From contig CAIUOG010000110.1 of the NCBI GenBank assembly GCA_903900705.1, positions 62,001-126,000 on the forward strand: a stretch of 64,000 bases of DNA. The letters are read 5' to 3'. Each line of letters opens with the position of its first letter. Position 1 is the first letter of the stretch. Both the position numbers and the translations under genes were made by a program. Of the stretch, positions 36,458-44,535 are shown piece after piece. The stretch is from an uncultured Acidobacteriia bacterium. GTDB lineage: Bacteria > Acidobacteriota > Terriglobia > Bryobacterales > Bryobacteraceae. The notes beneath the pieces were generated by a model that saw only the letters and a list, made by a program, of their open reading frames with translations, was not told the DNA's origin and did no database searches.

Positions 36458-37918
36458 TTACTGCCCGACAAACTGACGGAAGCGCTGGTACTGCGCGCTC
36501 CAGAGATCAGCCTCTTGGGGTTCGAAGCGATCGGTGGGGAAAGACCGATCGATAACGGCTCTGGCTTCGGCCAGAGAGGGGACTGCGCCTGTGGCAAGCA
36601 TCTGCATCGCGATATTACCAAGCGCGGTGGCTTCGACCGGCCCGGCGAGGACGGGACGCCCGGTGGCGTCGGCGGTGTACTGATTCAGCAGGCTGTTTTT
36701 CGCGCCGCCGCCAATGATGCGGATCTCTTCGAGGCGGTGACCGATGAGTTCTTCCATGGAATCCAGAACGTAGCGGTATTTGAAGGCCAGGCTCTCGAGG
36801 ATTGCCTTCGTGTAGGCCCCGGGGGAATCCGGCGCGGGCTGGCCGGTGCGGCGGCAGAACTGGTCGATCTCCGTAATCATGTTGTCCGGGCTGTGGAAGG
36901 CCGGGCAATCGGGATCGACGAGTGAAGTGAAGGAACGGGTCTGGGCGCGCGCGGCGGCCAAAAGCTCGTCGTAGGAGTATTCGTTGCCCGCTTCGGCCCA
37001 CTTGCGCCGGCAGGACTGCAGCAGCCAGAGGCCGCCGATGTTCTTGAGCAGGCGCGTGGTGCCGCAGACGCCGCCTTCGTTGGTGAAGTTGAGTTCGAGC
37101 GCCCGGGGATTGATGATGGGCTCGGGGACTTCGGTGCCCAGCAGCGACCACGTTCCGGAACTGAGGAACGCCGCCCTGCCTTGGGTGGCGACGGCGGCGA
37201 CCGCCGAGCCTGTGTCGTGACAGGCGGGCGTCACCACCGGAGTACCGGCGAGCGCGTGGGACGCTCCGTGGCGTAGATGGCCGATCACCGCGCCCGGCTC
37301 GAAGATCGGCGGCAGCAGGCGGGTCGGCATGCCGAGCGCATCGAAGATTTCGGTGGCCCAGCCGCGCGTGCGGGCATTCATGAACTGGGTGGTGGTCGCG
37401 TTGGTGTACTCGGCGCCCAGATTGCCGGTCATCCAGTAGTTAAAAAGATCAGGAATGGTGACGATCTTGTCGGCGGCGGCTACCAGGCGGGGCGTGCCCT
37501 GGCAGGCGGCATAGAACTGGTAGAGGGTATTGATCGGCATGAACTGAATGCCTGTCAGTTCGTAGATCTTTTCGCGGCCCGCGATGTTGCAGACGGCCTC
37601 CACCATGCCTTCGGTGCGATGGTCGCGATAGTGATAAGGGTTTTCGAGCAACTGCCCCTTTTCCCCGATCAGAGCGTAGTCGACACCCCAGGTGTCGAAG
37701 CCCACGCTGGCGACGCGGGGGACGGGCGGGTGTTCGAGCGTCTTGCGAATCTCTGACCAGAGGCGCAGGACGTCCCAGCGAAGCGAGCCCGGTTCCGAAA
37801 CCGGAAGGTTTTGGAACCGGGAGACTTCTTTCAGTTCGAGGACGCCGCTGGTCAGGCGTCCGAGGATGGCCCGGCCGCTCTCGGCTCCGAGGTCGAAGGC
37901 CAAAAAGTCGGCGTTCAT
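36458..37918 (-). CDS. rhaB: Rhamnulokinase
   Basis: A 486-residue FGGY-family kinase that phosphorylates L-rhamnulose to L-rhamnulose-1-phosphate. The start FLAFDLGAESGRAILGRL, the glycine-rich segment VGFDTWGVDYALIGEKG, the middle HDTGSAVAAVATQGRAAFLSSGTWSLLGTE (phosphate and substrate region) and the late IRIIGGGAKNSLLNQYTADATGRPV are all standard for RhaB. It lies 3 bp from the cupin-type gene upstream and 3 bp from lutA downstream, in the middle of the operon. Confidence 0.95.
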   Translation of the reverse strand: MNADFLAFDLGAESGRAILGRLTSGVLELKEVSRFQNLPVSEPGSLRWDVLRLWSEIRKTLEHPPVPRVASVGFDTWGVDYALIGEKGQLLENPYHYRDHRTEGMVEAVCNIAGREKIYELTGIQFMPINTLYQFYAACQGTPRLVAAADKIVTIPDLFNYWMTGNLGAEYTNATTTQFMNARTRGWATEIFDALGMPTRLLPPIFEPGAVIGHLRHGASHALAGTPVVTPACHDTGSAVAAVATQGRAAFLSSGTWSLLGTEVPEPIINPRALELNFTNEGGVCGTTRLLKNIGGLWLLQSCRRKWAEAGNEYSYDELLAAARAQTRSFTSLVDPDCPAFHSPDNMITEIDQFCRRTGQPAPDSPGAYTKAILESLAFKYRYVLDSMEELIGHRLEEIRIIGGGAKNSLLNQYTADATGRPVLAGPVEATALGNIAMQMLATGAVPSLAEARAVIDRSFPTDRFEPQEADLWSAQYQRFRQFVGQ

Positions 37919-37921
37919 AGG

Positions 37922-39121
37922 TTAGGAGAGTTTCTTGTTGGGCGCGTCTGGGTTGCCGGGGCCGAAGTGCTTCAGCATGACCAGGTTTTCCGTGGCGCTC
38001 CTGTTCTGGACGACGACGCCCTTCTTTGCGGCCTCGGCGGTGACGAAGAATTCATCCTGCGTCATCTGGCCGTAGCGAATCAGGCTCGGGGTTTCGGCGA
38101 CGTGGTTGCCGATCATGCCCCAGCCGGAGGTGAGGATCATGCCGTACGCGGCGGAGTCCTTCACGGTGACGGTCTGGCCGGGCTTGATGGTGAGTTCCTT
38201 GGCCGAGTAGCTCGGGGTGGAGTAGACCACCCAGCGATCAATATGGGTGTCGTCTTCGAACGCGGTATAGGGGTGGAAGAGGCGGTTGGCTGCGTAGTCG
38301 GGATCGACGTTCGCATCCCAGTCCATCATGTCGATGAGGTAGTCGAGATCGTGGTGGTGTTCGACGGGAACGTCCTTGACAAGCAGTTCATACGGAACGC
38401 CGCGGCCTTCCACCAGGGATTGGTACATGGCGAACACGTCCGAATTCACCTGCGGCTCATAGGTGACCAGGGAGCCGGGGGCGTGCAGAATGCCGGGGTC
38501 GACCTGCCAGCCGGTGCCGGGCTTGAGTTTGTAGGCGCGGGAGAGATAAAGGATCTCATTATCGCCTTCGTTCCAGCGTTCCAGGCAGCGGCGGATATCG
38601 TCCTTCGTGGTGCCGGGATTCAGGCCCATGAAGGTGTAGGGGAAGTTGTTGTCCTTGAAGTTGTACTGGGGCGGGAAGTAGTAGGCTTCCGGCTTGCCTT
38701 TCTGGCCCACGCGCGCGGCGAACTCGTTGTTCTGGTGCAGGTGGTGGGGAATGGGGCCCAGGTTATCAAAGAATTTGCACAGCAGATTCCAGCCGCCGTG
38801 CTGCGACATGACGTCGGCGCCCAGGAAAAGGTCGCCCACGGTTTCGATGGCTTCCTTGAGAAGCGCCTTTTTGCCTTTGAACTCGATGTAGCTGAGGCCT
38901 TCGTCTTCAGCGGTCAGCGGGCCGTTGGCCGCTTTGGTGGTGGAGGAGAACCAGCGTTCGTCGATACCGCCGCGGTGGGCGCCAAGCGCGTAAAGATCAC
39001 GCGGGTCGAGCTTGAGGCGGCCTCCGGGCATCAGGAAAGAACGGGGCACCCAACAGGGGGCGAGACGGACGACACCGTCACCGGCGAGCAGGGCGTCCTT
39101 GATGAATGAGGTATTCGACAT
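37922..39121 (-). CDS. Cupin/phosphomannose-isomerase-like protein of unknown function (rhamnose operon)
   Basis: A 399-residue cytoplasmic protein. The metal-binding region PHHLHQNNEFAARVGQKGKPEAYYFP (about 127-152) has the spaced His and Glu residues of type I phosphomannose-isomerase-like cupins. Further conserved-looking text includes GTGWQVDPGILHAPGS (a second cupin-like His) and VEHHHDLDYLIDMMDWDANVDPDY. The C-terminal part (LTIKPGQTVTVKDSAAYGMILTSGWGMI) looks like a second cupin fold. The genes on either side are rhamnulose-phosphate aldolase/dehydrogenase and rhamnulokinase, so it presumably acts on a deoxysugar. The specific reaction cannot be stated; a sugar isomerase, epimerase or lyase are candidates. 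Confidence 0.55.
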   Translation of the reverse strand: MSNTSFIKDALLAGDGVVRLAPCWVPRSFLMPGGRLKLDPRDLYALGAHRGGIDERWFSSTTKAANGPLTAEDEGLSYIEFKGKKALLKEAIETVGDLFLGADVMSQHGGWNLLCKFFDNLGPIPHHLHQNNEFAARVGQKGKPEAYYFPPQYNFKDNNFPYTFMGLNPGTTKDDIRRCLERWNEGDNEILYLSRAYKLKPGTGWQVDPGILHAPGSLVTYEPQVNSDVFAMYQSLVEGRGVPYELLVKDVPVEHHHDLDYLIDMMDWDANVDPDYAANRLFHPYTAFEDDTHIDRWVVYSTPSYSAKELTIKPGQTVTVKDSAAYGMILTSGWGMIGNHVAETPSLIRYGQMTQDEFFVTAEAAKKGVVVQNRSATENLVMLKHFGPGNPDAPNKKLS

Positions 39122-39148
39122 TTGCTGGTTTGGTTCCTTTTTGAAAGA

Positions 39149-39172
39149 GAGGCAGGCGCAACCGCCTGCCTC
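39149..39172. other. Intercistronic perfect hairpin in the rhamnose operon
   Basis: GAGGCAGGCG and CGCCTGCCTC form an uninterrupted 10-bp stem with a CAAC loop between the stop of the bifunctional aldolase gene (39202) and the start of the cupin gene (39121). The minus-strand tail is TCTTTC rather than a T-run. It may stabilise the upstream mRNA segment or partly attenuate transcription into the later genes. Confidence 0.6.
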
Positions 39173-39201
39173 ATCCGGGCGCTGATTACCTTAAAGCTGA
39201 T

Positions 39202-41415
39202 CTACCTTAAAAACGCTTCGTGCAGACCGCCGTCCACGGGGATGATGTGGCCAGTGGTTTTGGCGCTTTCGTCGCCGGCGAGCCAGACGATGGCGGCCGC
39301 GCAGTCCTTTGGCAGGATCGGCCGTTTCGTCAGGGTCCGCTGAGCGTAGAAGTCTGCAAGCTTATCACGCAGCTCTTCGGTGGATTCCGATTCGCTGTAG
39401 GCGATCTTATACTTGCTGAGAGACTGCATGACGCGGTCGCGCGGGAACATGGTGGAACCGGCGACGACGGTGGCGGGCGCAATCCCGTTCACCCGCAGCA
39501 GGGAGTTGAAGCCCACGGCGAGTTCGCGGATGAGGTGGTTGAGCGCCGTCTTGCTGATGTCATAGGCTTCGCTGCCGAACTTCGAAACCACGGCGTTGGC
39601 GGAACTGGTAAGCACCATGGTGGAGGGCAGACCCTGATCCTGGAGGACCGGTTTGGCGACCTCGGCCAACAGGTAGTTTCCGGTCACGTTGACCAGGAAG
39701 GTGAGGTTCCACTGGGCATCTGTCAGCTTGCCGCCCGGGCCGGCGCCCACGGGGAAGATGGCGGCGGTGTTGATGATGCTGTCGATACCGCCGAACTCAG
39801 CGATGGTGTGGTTGATGGCGGCGGCTAGGCTCTCCGAAGAGCTGAGGTTCGCTGCCACAGATGAAACCGTCTCGGAAGAAGTGAGTGCCGCCACTTCCTT
39901 CGCGACATCCGCGGCGGCTTCCGCGTTGACGTCCGCCACTACCAGATGCGCGCCGCGCTTCGCCAGCATAAGGGAGACTTCGCGGCCAATGCCACTGCCG
40001 CCACCGACCACCAGCACGATCTTGCGGCTGAACTCGGCTTCGGGAGGCATGCGCTGCAGCTTGGCTTCTTCAAGCGCCCAGTATTCGATTTTGAAAGCTT
40101 CCGGACGGGGCAGCGCGACGTAGTTGTGCGCCATGGCGAAGTGCTGCGACTGTTCCGGACGGCGGGCCTGCGCCAGCGGATTCGGAATCTCACCGTCTTC
40201 CAGAGCCGCCGCGCCGGACATCACGTGGATGGCGTTGATGAAGAACTCCGTGGTGATGCGGGCTTCCTTCTTGTTCTTGCCGAAGCCGAAAATGCCGAGG
40301 CCGGGGATTACGACCACCGAGGGGTTGGAGTCACGGAGTTTAGGGGATTCCGGAGTGGCCCAGTCGTTGTAGTAATCGGCGTATTCCCTGCGATAGATCA
40401 CGGCCTGATCAGCGATGCGCTTCTTCAGGACGGCCAGACCTTCTTCCGGCTTCCAGTCGATGAACATCGGGCAGATGCGGGTGCGGAGGAAGTGGTCCGG
40501 GCAGGAGGTGCCGAGGGCGCAGAGTTCTTTGGCCCAGGCGGAACCGGAGAAGACGAGAGCGTCTTCATGATCGGCATAATGCGCGATCTGGCGGCGGTTG
40601 GAAGAGCAGATGCCGCGCAGGGCGGGCAGAATGGCGGTGGCGACGGTCTTGCGGTCTTCGACGGGCGCCTGTTCCAGACCACCAAAGATGGCGCCTTTTT
40701 TCGCCTGGTGGGCATTGATGAAGCGGCCCATCTGGTCAATGGTTTCGATGGAGTTGACGTAGCATTCGCGCTGGGTATCGCCCCAGGTGAAGAGGCCATG
40801 GCTGCCGAGGATCAGGCCGTTGGCGTTCGGGTTTTCCTTCACGCCCTGTTCGAGCATGAGAGCGAGTTCAAAGCCGGGGCGCTGCCACGGAATCCAGATG
40901 ATATTGGCGCCGAATTCCTGATTGTATTCGCGCATCTTGCGCTCGCCGTTGGCGCTGGCGGCGATGGCGATGGCCCAGTCGGGGTGGAGATGATCCACGT
41001 GATCCCAGGGGAGGAAGCCGTGCAGAGCGGTGTCGATGGAGGCGGCAACCTTGTTGTGGCCGAACGCGGAAAGCGGATAGTAGGAAACCATCTCGTCTTC
41101 GAACGCTTCGCCGCGATAGATGTTTTTGAGCTGGTTGAGGCGATCCATATAGAGGATCGCGAAACCGGATTCCTTGATGGAGCCGATGTCACCACCAGAG
41201 CCTTTGACGGCCATGACCTTGGTCTGCTGGCCGGTAAAGGGGTCGGACTGGAGGTACTTGGAACTGGTGTTGCCTCCGCCGAAATTCGTGATGCGCAGGT
41301 CTGCGCCGAGGAGGTTGGAACGGTAGCGAAGCAGGGCTAACGGGTTGGAGGCGAGCTTTTCGGCCTCGGAAGCATTCCAGAGATCTTTTAAGAGTTCGGT
41401 TTTGGCGGTAGACAT
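39202..41415 (-). CDS. rhaEW: Bifunctional rhamnulose-1-phosphate aldolase / L-lactaldehyde dehydrogenase
   Basis: A 737-residue two-domain enzyme. The N-terminal class II aldolase domain (about 30-440) carries DIGSIKESGFAILYMDRL, HGFLPWDHVDHLHPDW (His metal ligands) and LILGSHGLFTWGDT. The C-terminal SDR domain (about 475-735) carries VGGGSGIGREVSLML, IINTAAIF, TSSANAVV and AYDISKTAL. This architecture matches the RhaEW fusion of Bacillus and others, in which rhamnulose-1-phosphate is split to DHAP and L-lactaldehyde, and the latter is oxidised to lactate. It heads the seven-gene operon. Lactate is then handled by the LutABC genes further along. Confidence 0.92.
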   Translation of the reverse strand: MSTAKTELLKDLWNASEAEKLASNPLALLRYRSNLLGADLRITNFGGGNTSSKYLQSDPFTGQQTKVMAVKGSGGDIGSIKESGFAILYMDRLNQLKNIYRGEAFEDEMVSYYPLSAFGHNKVAASIDTALHGFLPWDHVDHLHPDWAIAIAASANGERKMREYNQEFGANIIWIPWQRPGFELALMLEQGVKENPNANGLILGSHGLFTWGDTQRECYVNSIETIDQMGRFINAHQAKKGAIFGGLEQAPVEDRKTVATAILPALRGICSSNRRQIAHYADHEDALVFSGSAWAKELCALGTSCPDHFLRTRICPMFIDWKPEEGLAVLKKRIADQAVIYRREYADYYNDWATPESPKLRDSNPSVVVIPGLGIFGFGKNKKEARITTEFFINAIHVMSGAAALEDGEIPNPLAQARRPEQSQHFAMAHNYVALPRPEAFKIEYWALEEAKLQRMPPEAEFSRKIVLVVGGGSGIGREVSLMLAKRGAHLVVADVNAEAAADVAKEVAALTSSETVSSVAANLSSSESLAAAINHTIAEFGGIDSIINTAAIFPVGAGPGGKLTDAQWNLTFLVNVTGNYLLAEVAKPVLQDQGLPSTMVLTSSANAVVSKFGSEAYDISKTALNHLIRELAVGFNSLLRVNGIAPATVVAGSTMFPRDRVMQSLSKYKIAYSESESTEELRDKLADFYAQRTLTKRPILPKDCAAAIVWLAGDESAKTTGHIIPVDGGLHEAFLR

Positions 41416-41491
41416 CGTGGTTTAGTCCCAGTGTCTCAGAGGGTTTTTGGCGGTTCCGCAGAGCGAAACAAAACGTTCTGAAACGGCACTT

Positions 41492-41503
41492 TGAAACGTA
41501 TCA
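41492..41503. promoter_or_regulatory. LacI-like operator of the rhamnose operon
   Basis: TGAAACGTATCA (TGATACGTTTCA on the minus strand) is a near-palindrome centred on CG. It starts 13 nt after the -10 box, at about +7 to +18. A second TGAAACG copy lies at 41479-41485. The same core occurs at the receptor promoter in a similar position. Confidence 0.5.
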
Positions 41504-41516
41504 GACAGACGTGGTC

Positions 41517-41545
41517 AGGATATCCTTTAGGTTCGGCGGAGTCAA
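41517..41545 (-). promoter_or_regulatory. Sigma-70-like promoter of the rhamnose operon
   Basis: On the minus strand TTGACT (41540-41545), an exact 17-bp spacer and TATCCT (41517-41522) form a good sigma-70 promoter about 100 bp upstream of the bifunctional aldolase gene. The predicted start lies near 41510, just before the operator. Confidence 0.6.
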
Positions 41546-41582
41546 GGAGAATCGGGGCACCGATAGGATTTCCAGGGTGGAT

Positions 41583-42179
41583 TCAGTCCGCGCGGGCCGC
41601 AACCAGAGAGGCGGCGAGGGCGATTTTGTGGTCCTGAGTCCACGGCGGACCCATTTGACGCCGGAGTTCCGGGCAATGCGCGTCGAGGTTCCCGCCGGCG
41701 ACGAATTGGTTCGCTTCGACCAGCACTTTCTTTGCGTCGAACCAGTGAACGCGCCAGCCGCGGGCTTCGGCGGCGCCGGCCAGGGCCTGACGGTACATCA
41801 CCCAATCGGCATTGTTCCGGGCGTGGTAGTCGGTGATGCGTTCGGCAATGGTGGGCGGCAGCGGCGGGCAGCGACGGAGCGCAATGCCCCGAATGCGGCC
41901 GGGAAAGTCTCCGGCAAGCGCATCCAGAGCGAGCACAGAGTGCCGTTCCGCGGAGGCACGCACGCGTTCCACCAGGGCGACGGCTTCGGGAAGCGGCAGC
42001 GACTGCGCTTCGGAATGGTGGGGAATCTTCGGAAGGTCCGCGTCCACCAGTTCGATGCGGCGGCGGTCAGGAAGCGCGCCCTCCGGCGAGGCGGTGACCA
42101 CCACAGCCCAGCCGCCGTGGTCGGAGATTCCGGCAAAGACGCCGCGGGCTTCACGTTGTGATATGTTTGCGGGCATCAT
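41583..42179 (-). CDS. Conserved hypothetical protein
   Basis: About 198 residues from the doubled ATG at 42177-42179 (or 42174-42176); the longer track ORF is a shadow of the esterase gene. Text such as SQREARGVFAGISDHGGWAVVVTAS, EAVALVERVRASAERHSVLALDAL, RCPPLPPTIAERITDYHARNNADWVMYRQALAGAAEARGW and DAKKVLVEA looks conserved and cytoplasmic, with no signal or membrane segment. I recall this as an uncharacterised family but cannot name a domain. It is divergent from the esterase gene, and the two start codons physically overlap. Confidence 0.6.
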   Translation of the reverse strand: MMPANISQREARGVFAGISDHGGWAVVVTASPEGALPDRRRIELVDADLPKIPHHSEAQSLPLPEAVALVERVRASAERHSVLALDALAGDFPGRIRGIALRRCPPLPPTIAERITDYHARNNADWVMYRQALAGAAEARGWRVHWFDAKKVLVEANQFVAGGNLDAHCPELRRQMGPPWTQDHKIALAASLVAARAD

Positions 42180-43317
42180 GGTCCGTTCCCTCGTAATCAC
42201 ATTATTGAGTATTTGTGCGGCATTTGGGCAGACGCCCCCTCCGTCACCGCTGACGCCCCCGGCCGCGGGTCCGGCGCGCGGCGCGCGTCCGCCGGCTCCC
42301 ACACGCGACCCGCACACGCCCGGTTATGTGGACGCAAAGGAATTGCCGGATGGCGAGAATGCCCCGCTGAAGGCGGAGGGCAACTTTATTCTGGGACCCA
42401 CGCACAACCCCGCGCCGGAGATGTCTGAGATGCCGGGCGTGCCGCAGGGAACCATCTACAACTTCACGATGGAGTCCAGGGACAGCAAGATCTATCCGGG
42501 AATCGCGCGGGATCCGTTTACGCCGCCCGCACCAGGCGCGCCCCCGGTTGCGCCGGGAACGATGACGGTCAGCAGCCATGCGGCGGCTTATACGCGGAAA
42601 GTGGCGGTTTATGTGCCGAAGCAGTATGTGCCGGGCACGATTGCGCCGTTTATTGTGGGCGCGGACGGGCCGGATCCTTCCCTCTTTAAGGCGCTGGACA
42701 ATCTGATCGCGCAGAAGCGGGTGCCGGTGATGATCGCGGTCTCCATCGGGAACGGGTCGGGCGATGGCCAGGGGAGCGAACGCGGGCTGGAATACGACAC
42801 GATGTCGGGCCTGTATGCGGAGTTCGTGGAGAAGGAAGTGCTGCCGCTGGTGGAGAAACAGGCGAACGTGAAACTGACGAAAGATCCGGACGGGCGGGCG
42901 ACGATGGGCGGCAGTTCCGGCGGTTCGGCCGCGCTCGAGATGGCGTGGTACCGGAATGATTTGTATCACCGGGTGCTGACGTATTCGGGGACTTATGTGA
43001 ATCAGCAGTGGCCGGTGAATCCGGAAACGCCGCACGGGGCGTGGGAGTTCCACGAGCATATTATTCCGTCGAGTCCGGTGAAGCCGATCCGCATCTGGAT
43101 GGAAGTTGGCGACCGCGATAACTACATGAACCGGGACAACTACCACGACTGGGTTCTGGCCAATGAACTGATGGCGAAAGTGCTGGCGGAGAAGGGTTAT
43201 CACTACCAGTTCGTGTTCGCAAAGAATGCCGGGCACACGGACCGCACGGTGAAGGCGCAGACGCTGCCCGAAGCGCTTGAGTGGGTCTGGCAGGGATATA
43301 AACCGGTAACGAAGTAG
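42178..43317 (+). CDS. Secreted alpha/beta-hydrolase-fold esterase (enterochelin esterase-like)
   Basis: 379 residues from the ATG at 42178. A signal peptide (LVITLLSICAAFGQ) and a Pro/Ala-rich linker precede a putative-esterase domain. The nucleophile elbow is visible as MGGSSGGSAALEMAWYRNDLY (about residue 245), and the late histidine is in KNAGHTDRTVKAQTLPEAL. The pattern resembles the Fes/esterase D family (PF00756), which cleaves ester bonds of siderophores, feruloyl groups or acyl sugars outside the cytoplasm. Its start codon overlaps that of the divergent hypothetical gene. It is followed 7 bp later by the metallo-beta-lactamase gene, so both are likely one secreted-hydrolase operon. 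Confidence 0.8.
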   Translation: MVRSLVITLLSICAAFGQTPPPSPLTPPAAGPARGARPPAPTRDPHTPGYVDAKELPDGENAPLKAEGNFILGPTHNPAPEMSEMPGVPQGTIYNFTMESRDSKIYPGIARDPFTPPAPGAPPVAPGTMTVSSHAAAYTRKVAVYVPKQYVPGTIAPFIVGADGPDPSLFKALDNLIAQKRVPVMIAVSIGNGSGDGQGSERGLEYDTMSGLYAEFVEKEVLPLVEKQANVKLTKDPDGRATMGGSSGGSAALEMAWYRNDLYHRVLTYSGTYVNQQWPVNPETPHGAWEFHEHIIPSSPVKPIRIWMEVGDRDNYMNRDNYHDWVLANELMAKVLAEKGYHYQFVFAKNAGHTDRTVKAQTLPEALEWVWQGYKPVTK

Positions 43318-43324
43318 GTCCCTC

Positions 43325-44200
43325 ATGCGGCTACTCCTGCTGGTTTTACTGCCGCTTGCCGCGGCATTCGGGCAGGGGCGCGTCAATCCTGTCGCCCCTC
43401 TGCCACCCGTGCTGACGCCCTGGGAAATCACGCCGACGACCGGCGATAACGATCCGTTTCCGGCCTACAAGGTAATCGGCAACATTTACTACGTGGGCAC
43501 GCAGGAGTATGCGTCGTTCCTGATCACCTCACCCGAGGGGCATATTCTCATCAATCCGGATTTTGAGGATTCGGTGGATCTGATCAAAGCCGGCGTGGAG
43601 AAACTGGGCTTTCAGTTCCGCGATATCAAGGTGATTCTGATCAGCCATGCGCATGGGGATCATGCGGCGGGCGTGGCGAAGATGAAGGAGATGACCGGGG
43701 CTCAGTTCATGGTGATGGACGGGGATGTTACGGCGACGGAGCATCCCCCTGCGGGGCGGACCCCGTATCCGGCGGCGAAAATCAGCCGCGTGCTGCATGA
43801 TCTGGATGAGGTGAAGCTGGGCGGGAATACGCTGGTGGCGCATCTGACGCCGGGACACACGAAAGGCAACACGACCTGGACTCTGAAGGTGGACGACGGC
43901 GGGCGGATGCTGGACGTGGTGATCATCGGGAGCGCGGGCGTGAACAGCGCCATCACGCTGGTGAATAACCCCGCCTATCCGGACATGGTGGAAGATTACC
44001 AGAAGACCTTCAAAGTGCTGAAGGCTCTGCCGTGCGACGTCTTTCTGGCGTCACACGGCAAGTTTTACGGCATGAAGGCGAAGTACGCGCGGCTGGGCCA
44101 GGGCGCGAATCCATTCGTGGATCCGACCGGGTATCAGGCGCACCTCCGGCTGATGGAGCAGGCGTTCTATTACAAGCTGGACTGGGCGAAGCGGCAGTAA
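43325..44200 (+). CDS. Subclass B3 metallo-beta-lactamase-like hydrolase
   Basis: A 291-residue exported zinc hydrolase. A signal peptide (LLLLVLLPLAAAFGQG) precedes the metallo-beta-lactamase fold. Zinc ligands of the B3 type are visible: SHAHGDHAAG (His116, His118, Asp120, His121 equivalents), TPGHTKGNTTW (His196 equivalent) and LASHGKFYGMKAKYARL (His263 equivalent). Environmental Acidobacteria often carry such enzymes; whether it hydrolyses beta-lactams or another substrate cannot be told from sequence. It follows the esterase gene after 7 bp and converges with the SMR-like gene at a 2-bp gap. Confidence 0.85.
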   Translation: MRLLLLVLLPLAAAFGQGRVNPVAPLPPVLTPWEITPTTGDNDPFPAYKVIGNIYYVGTQEYASFLITSPEGHILINPDFEDSVDLIKAGVEKLGFQFRDIKVILISHAHGDHAAGVAKMKEMTGAQFMVMDGDVTATEHPPAGRTPYPAAKISRVLHDLDEVKLGGNTLVAHLTPGHTKGNTTWTLKVDDGGRMLDVVIIGSAGVNSAITLVNNPAYPDMVEDYQKTFKVLKALPCDVFLASHGKFYGMKAKYARLGQGANPFVDPTGYQAHLRLMEQAFYYKLDWAKRQ

Positions 44201-44202
44201 GG

Positions 44203-44535
44203 CTAGCGCCAGAGCGTAATCACGAGTCCGCCCGCCACAATCAGCGCGCCGCCGGTGAGAATCTGGACCGTCATCTTGTCGCCGAAGACAAAATAACCCA
44301 GCGCCTGGGCCACCACGAAGAAGAGCACAACGTAGATCCCCAGCAGGCTGCCGAAGGACCACGGCGGCCGGTTGACAAGCCAGCCATAGGCAAAAAGGAC
44401 GACCGCGGCGGCGAAATAGAGCGCCAGGCGGTTGGTCATGGAGGCGGCGTGCATGCCTTTGCGAACGAGCGCGTCGCCGCCCGCTTCGAGCAGCGCACAG
44501 ACCGCCAGGATGGCGAACGCGGTTACTTTGCTCAT
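44203..44535 (-). CDS. SMR/EamA-like small membrane transporter
   Basis: 110 residues from the ATG at 44535. Four hydrophobic helices are evident (AFAILAVCALLEAGGDALV, LALYFAAAVVLFAYGWLV, LLGIYVVLFFVVAQALGYFVF, ILTGGALIVAGGLVITLW) with an early Glu in the first helix (CALLEAGGD), as in small multidrug resistance transporters. Some SMR proteins export polyamines (MdtJI). Its ATG overlaps the TGA of the deoxyhypusine-synthase-like gene by 4 bp, so the two are coupled. Substrate is inferred from context only. Confidence 0.75.
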   Translation of the reverse strand: MSKVTAFAILAVCALLEAGGDALVRKGMHAASMTNRLALYFAAAVVLFAYGWLVNRPPWSFGSLLGIYVVLFFVVAQALGYFVFGDKMTVQILTGGALIVAGGLVITLWR

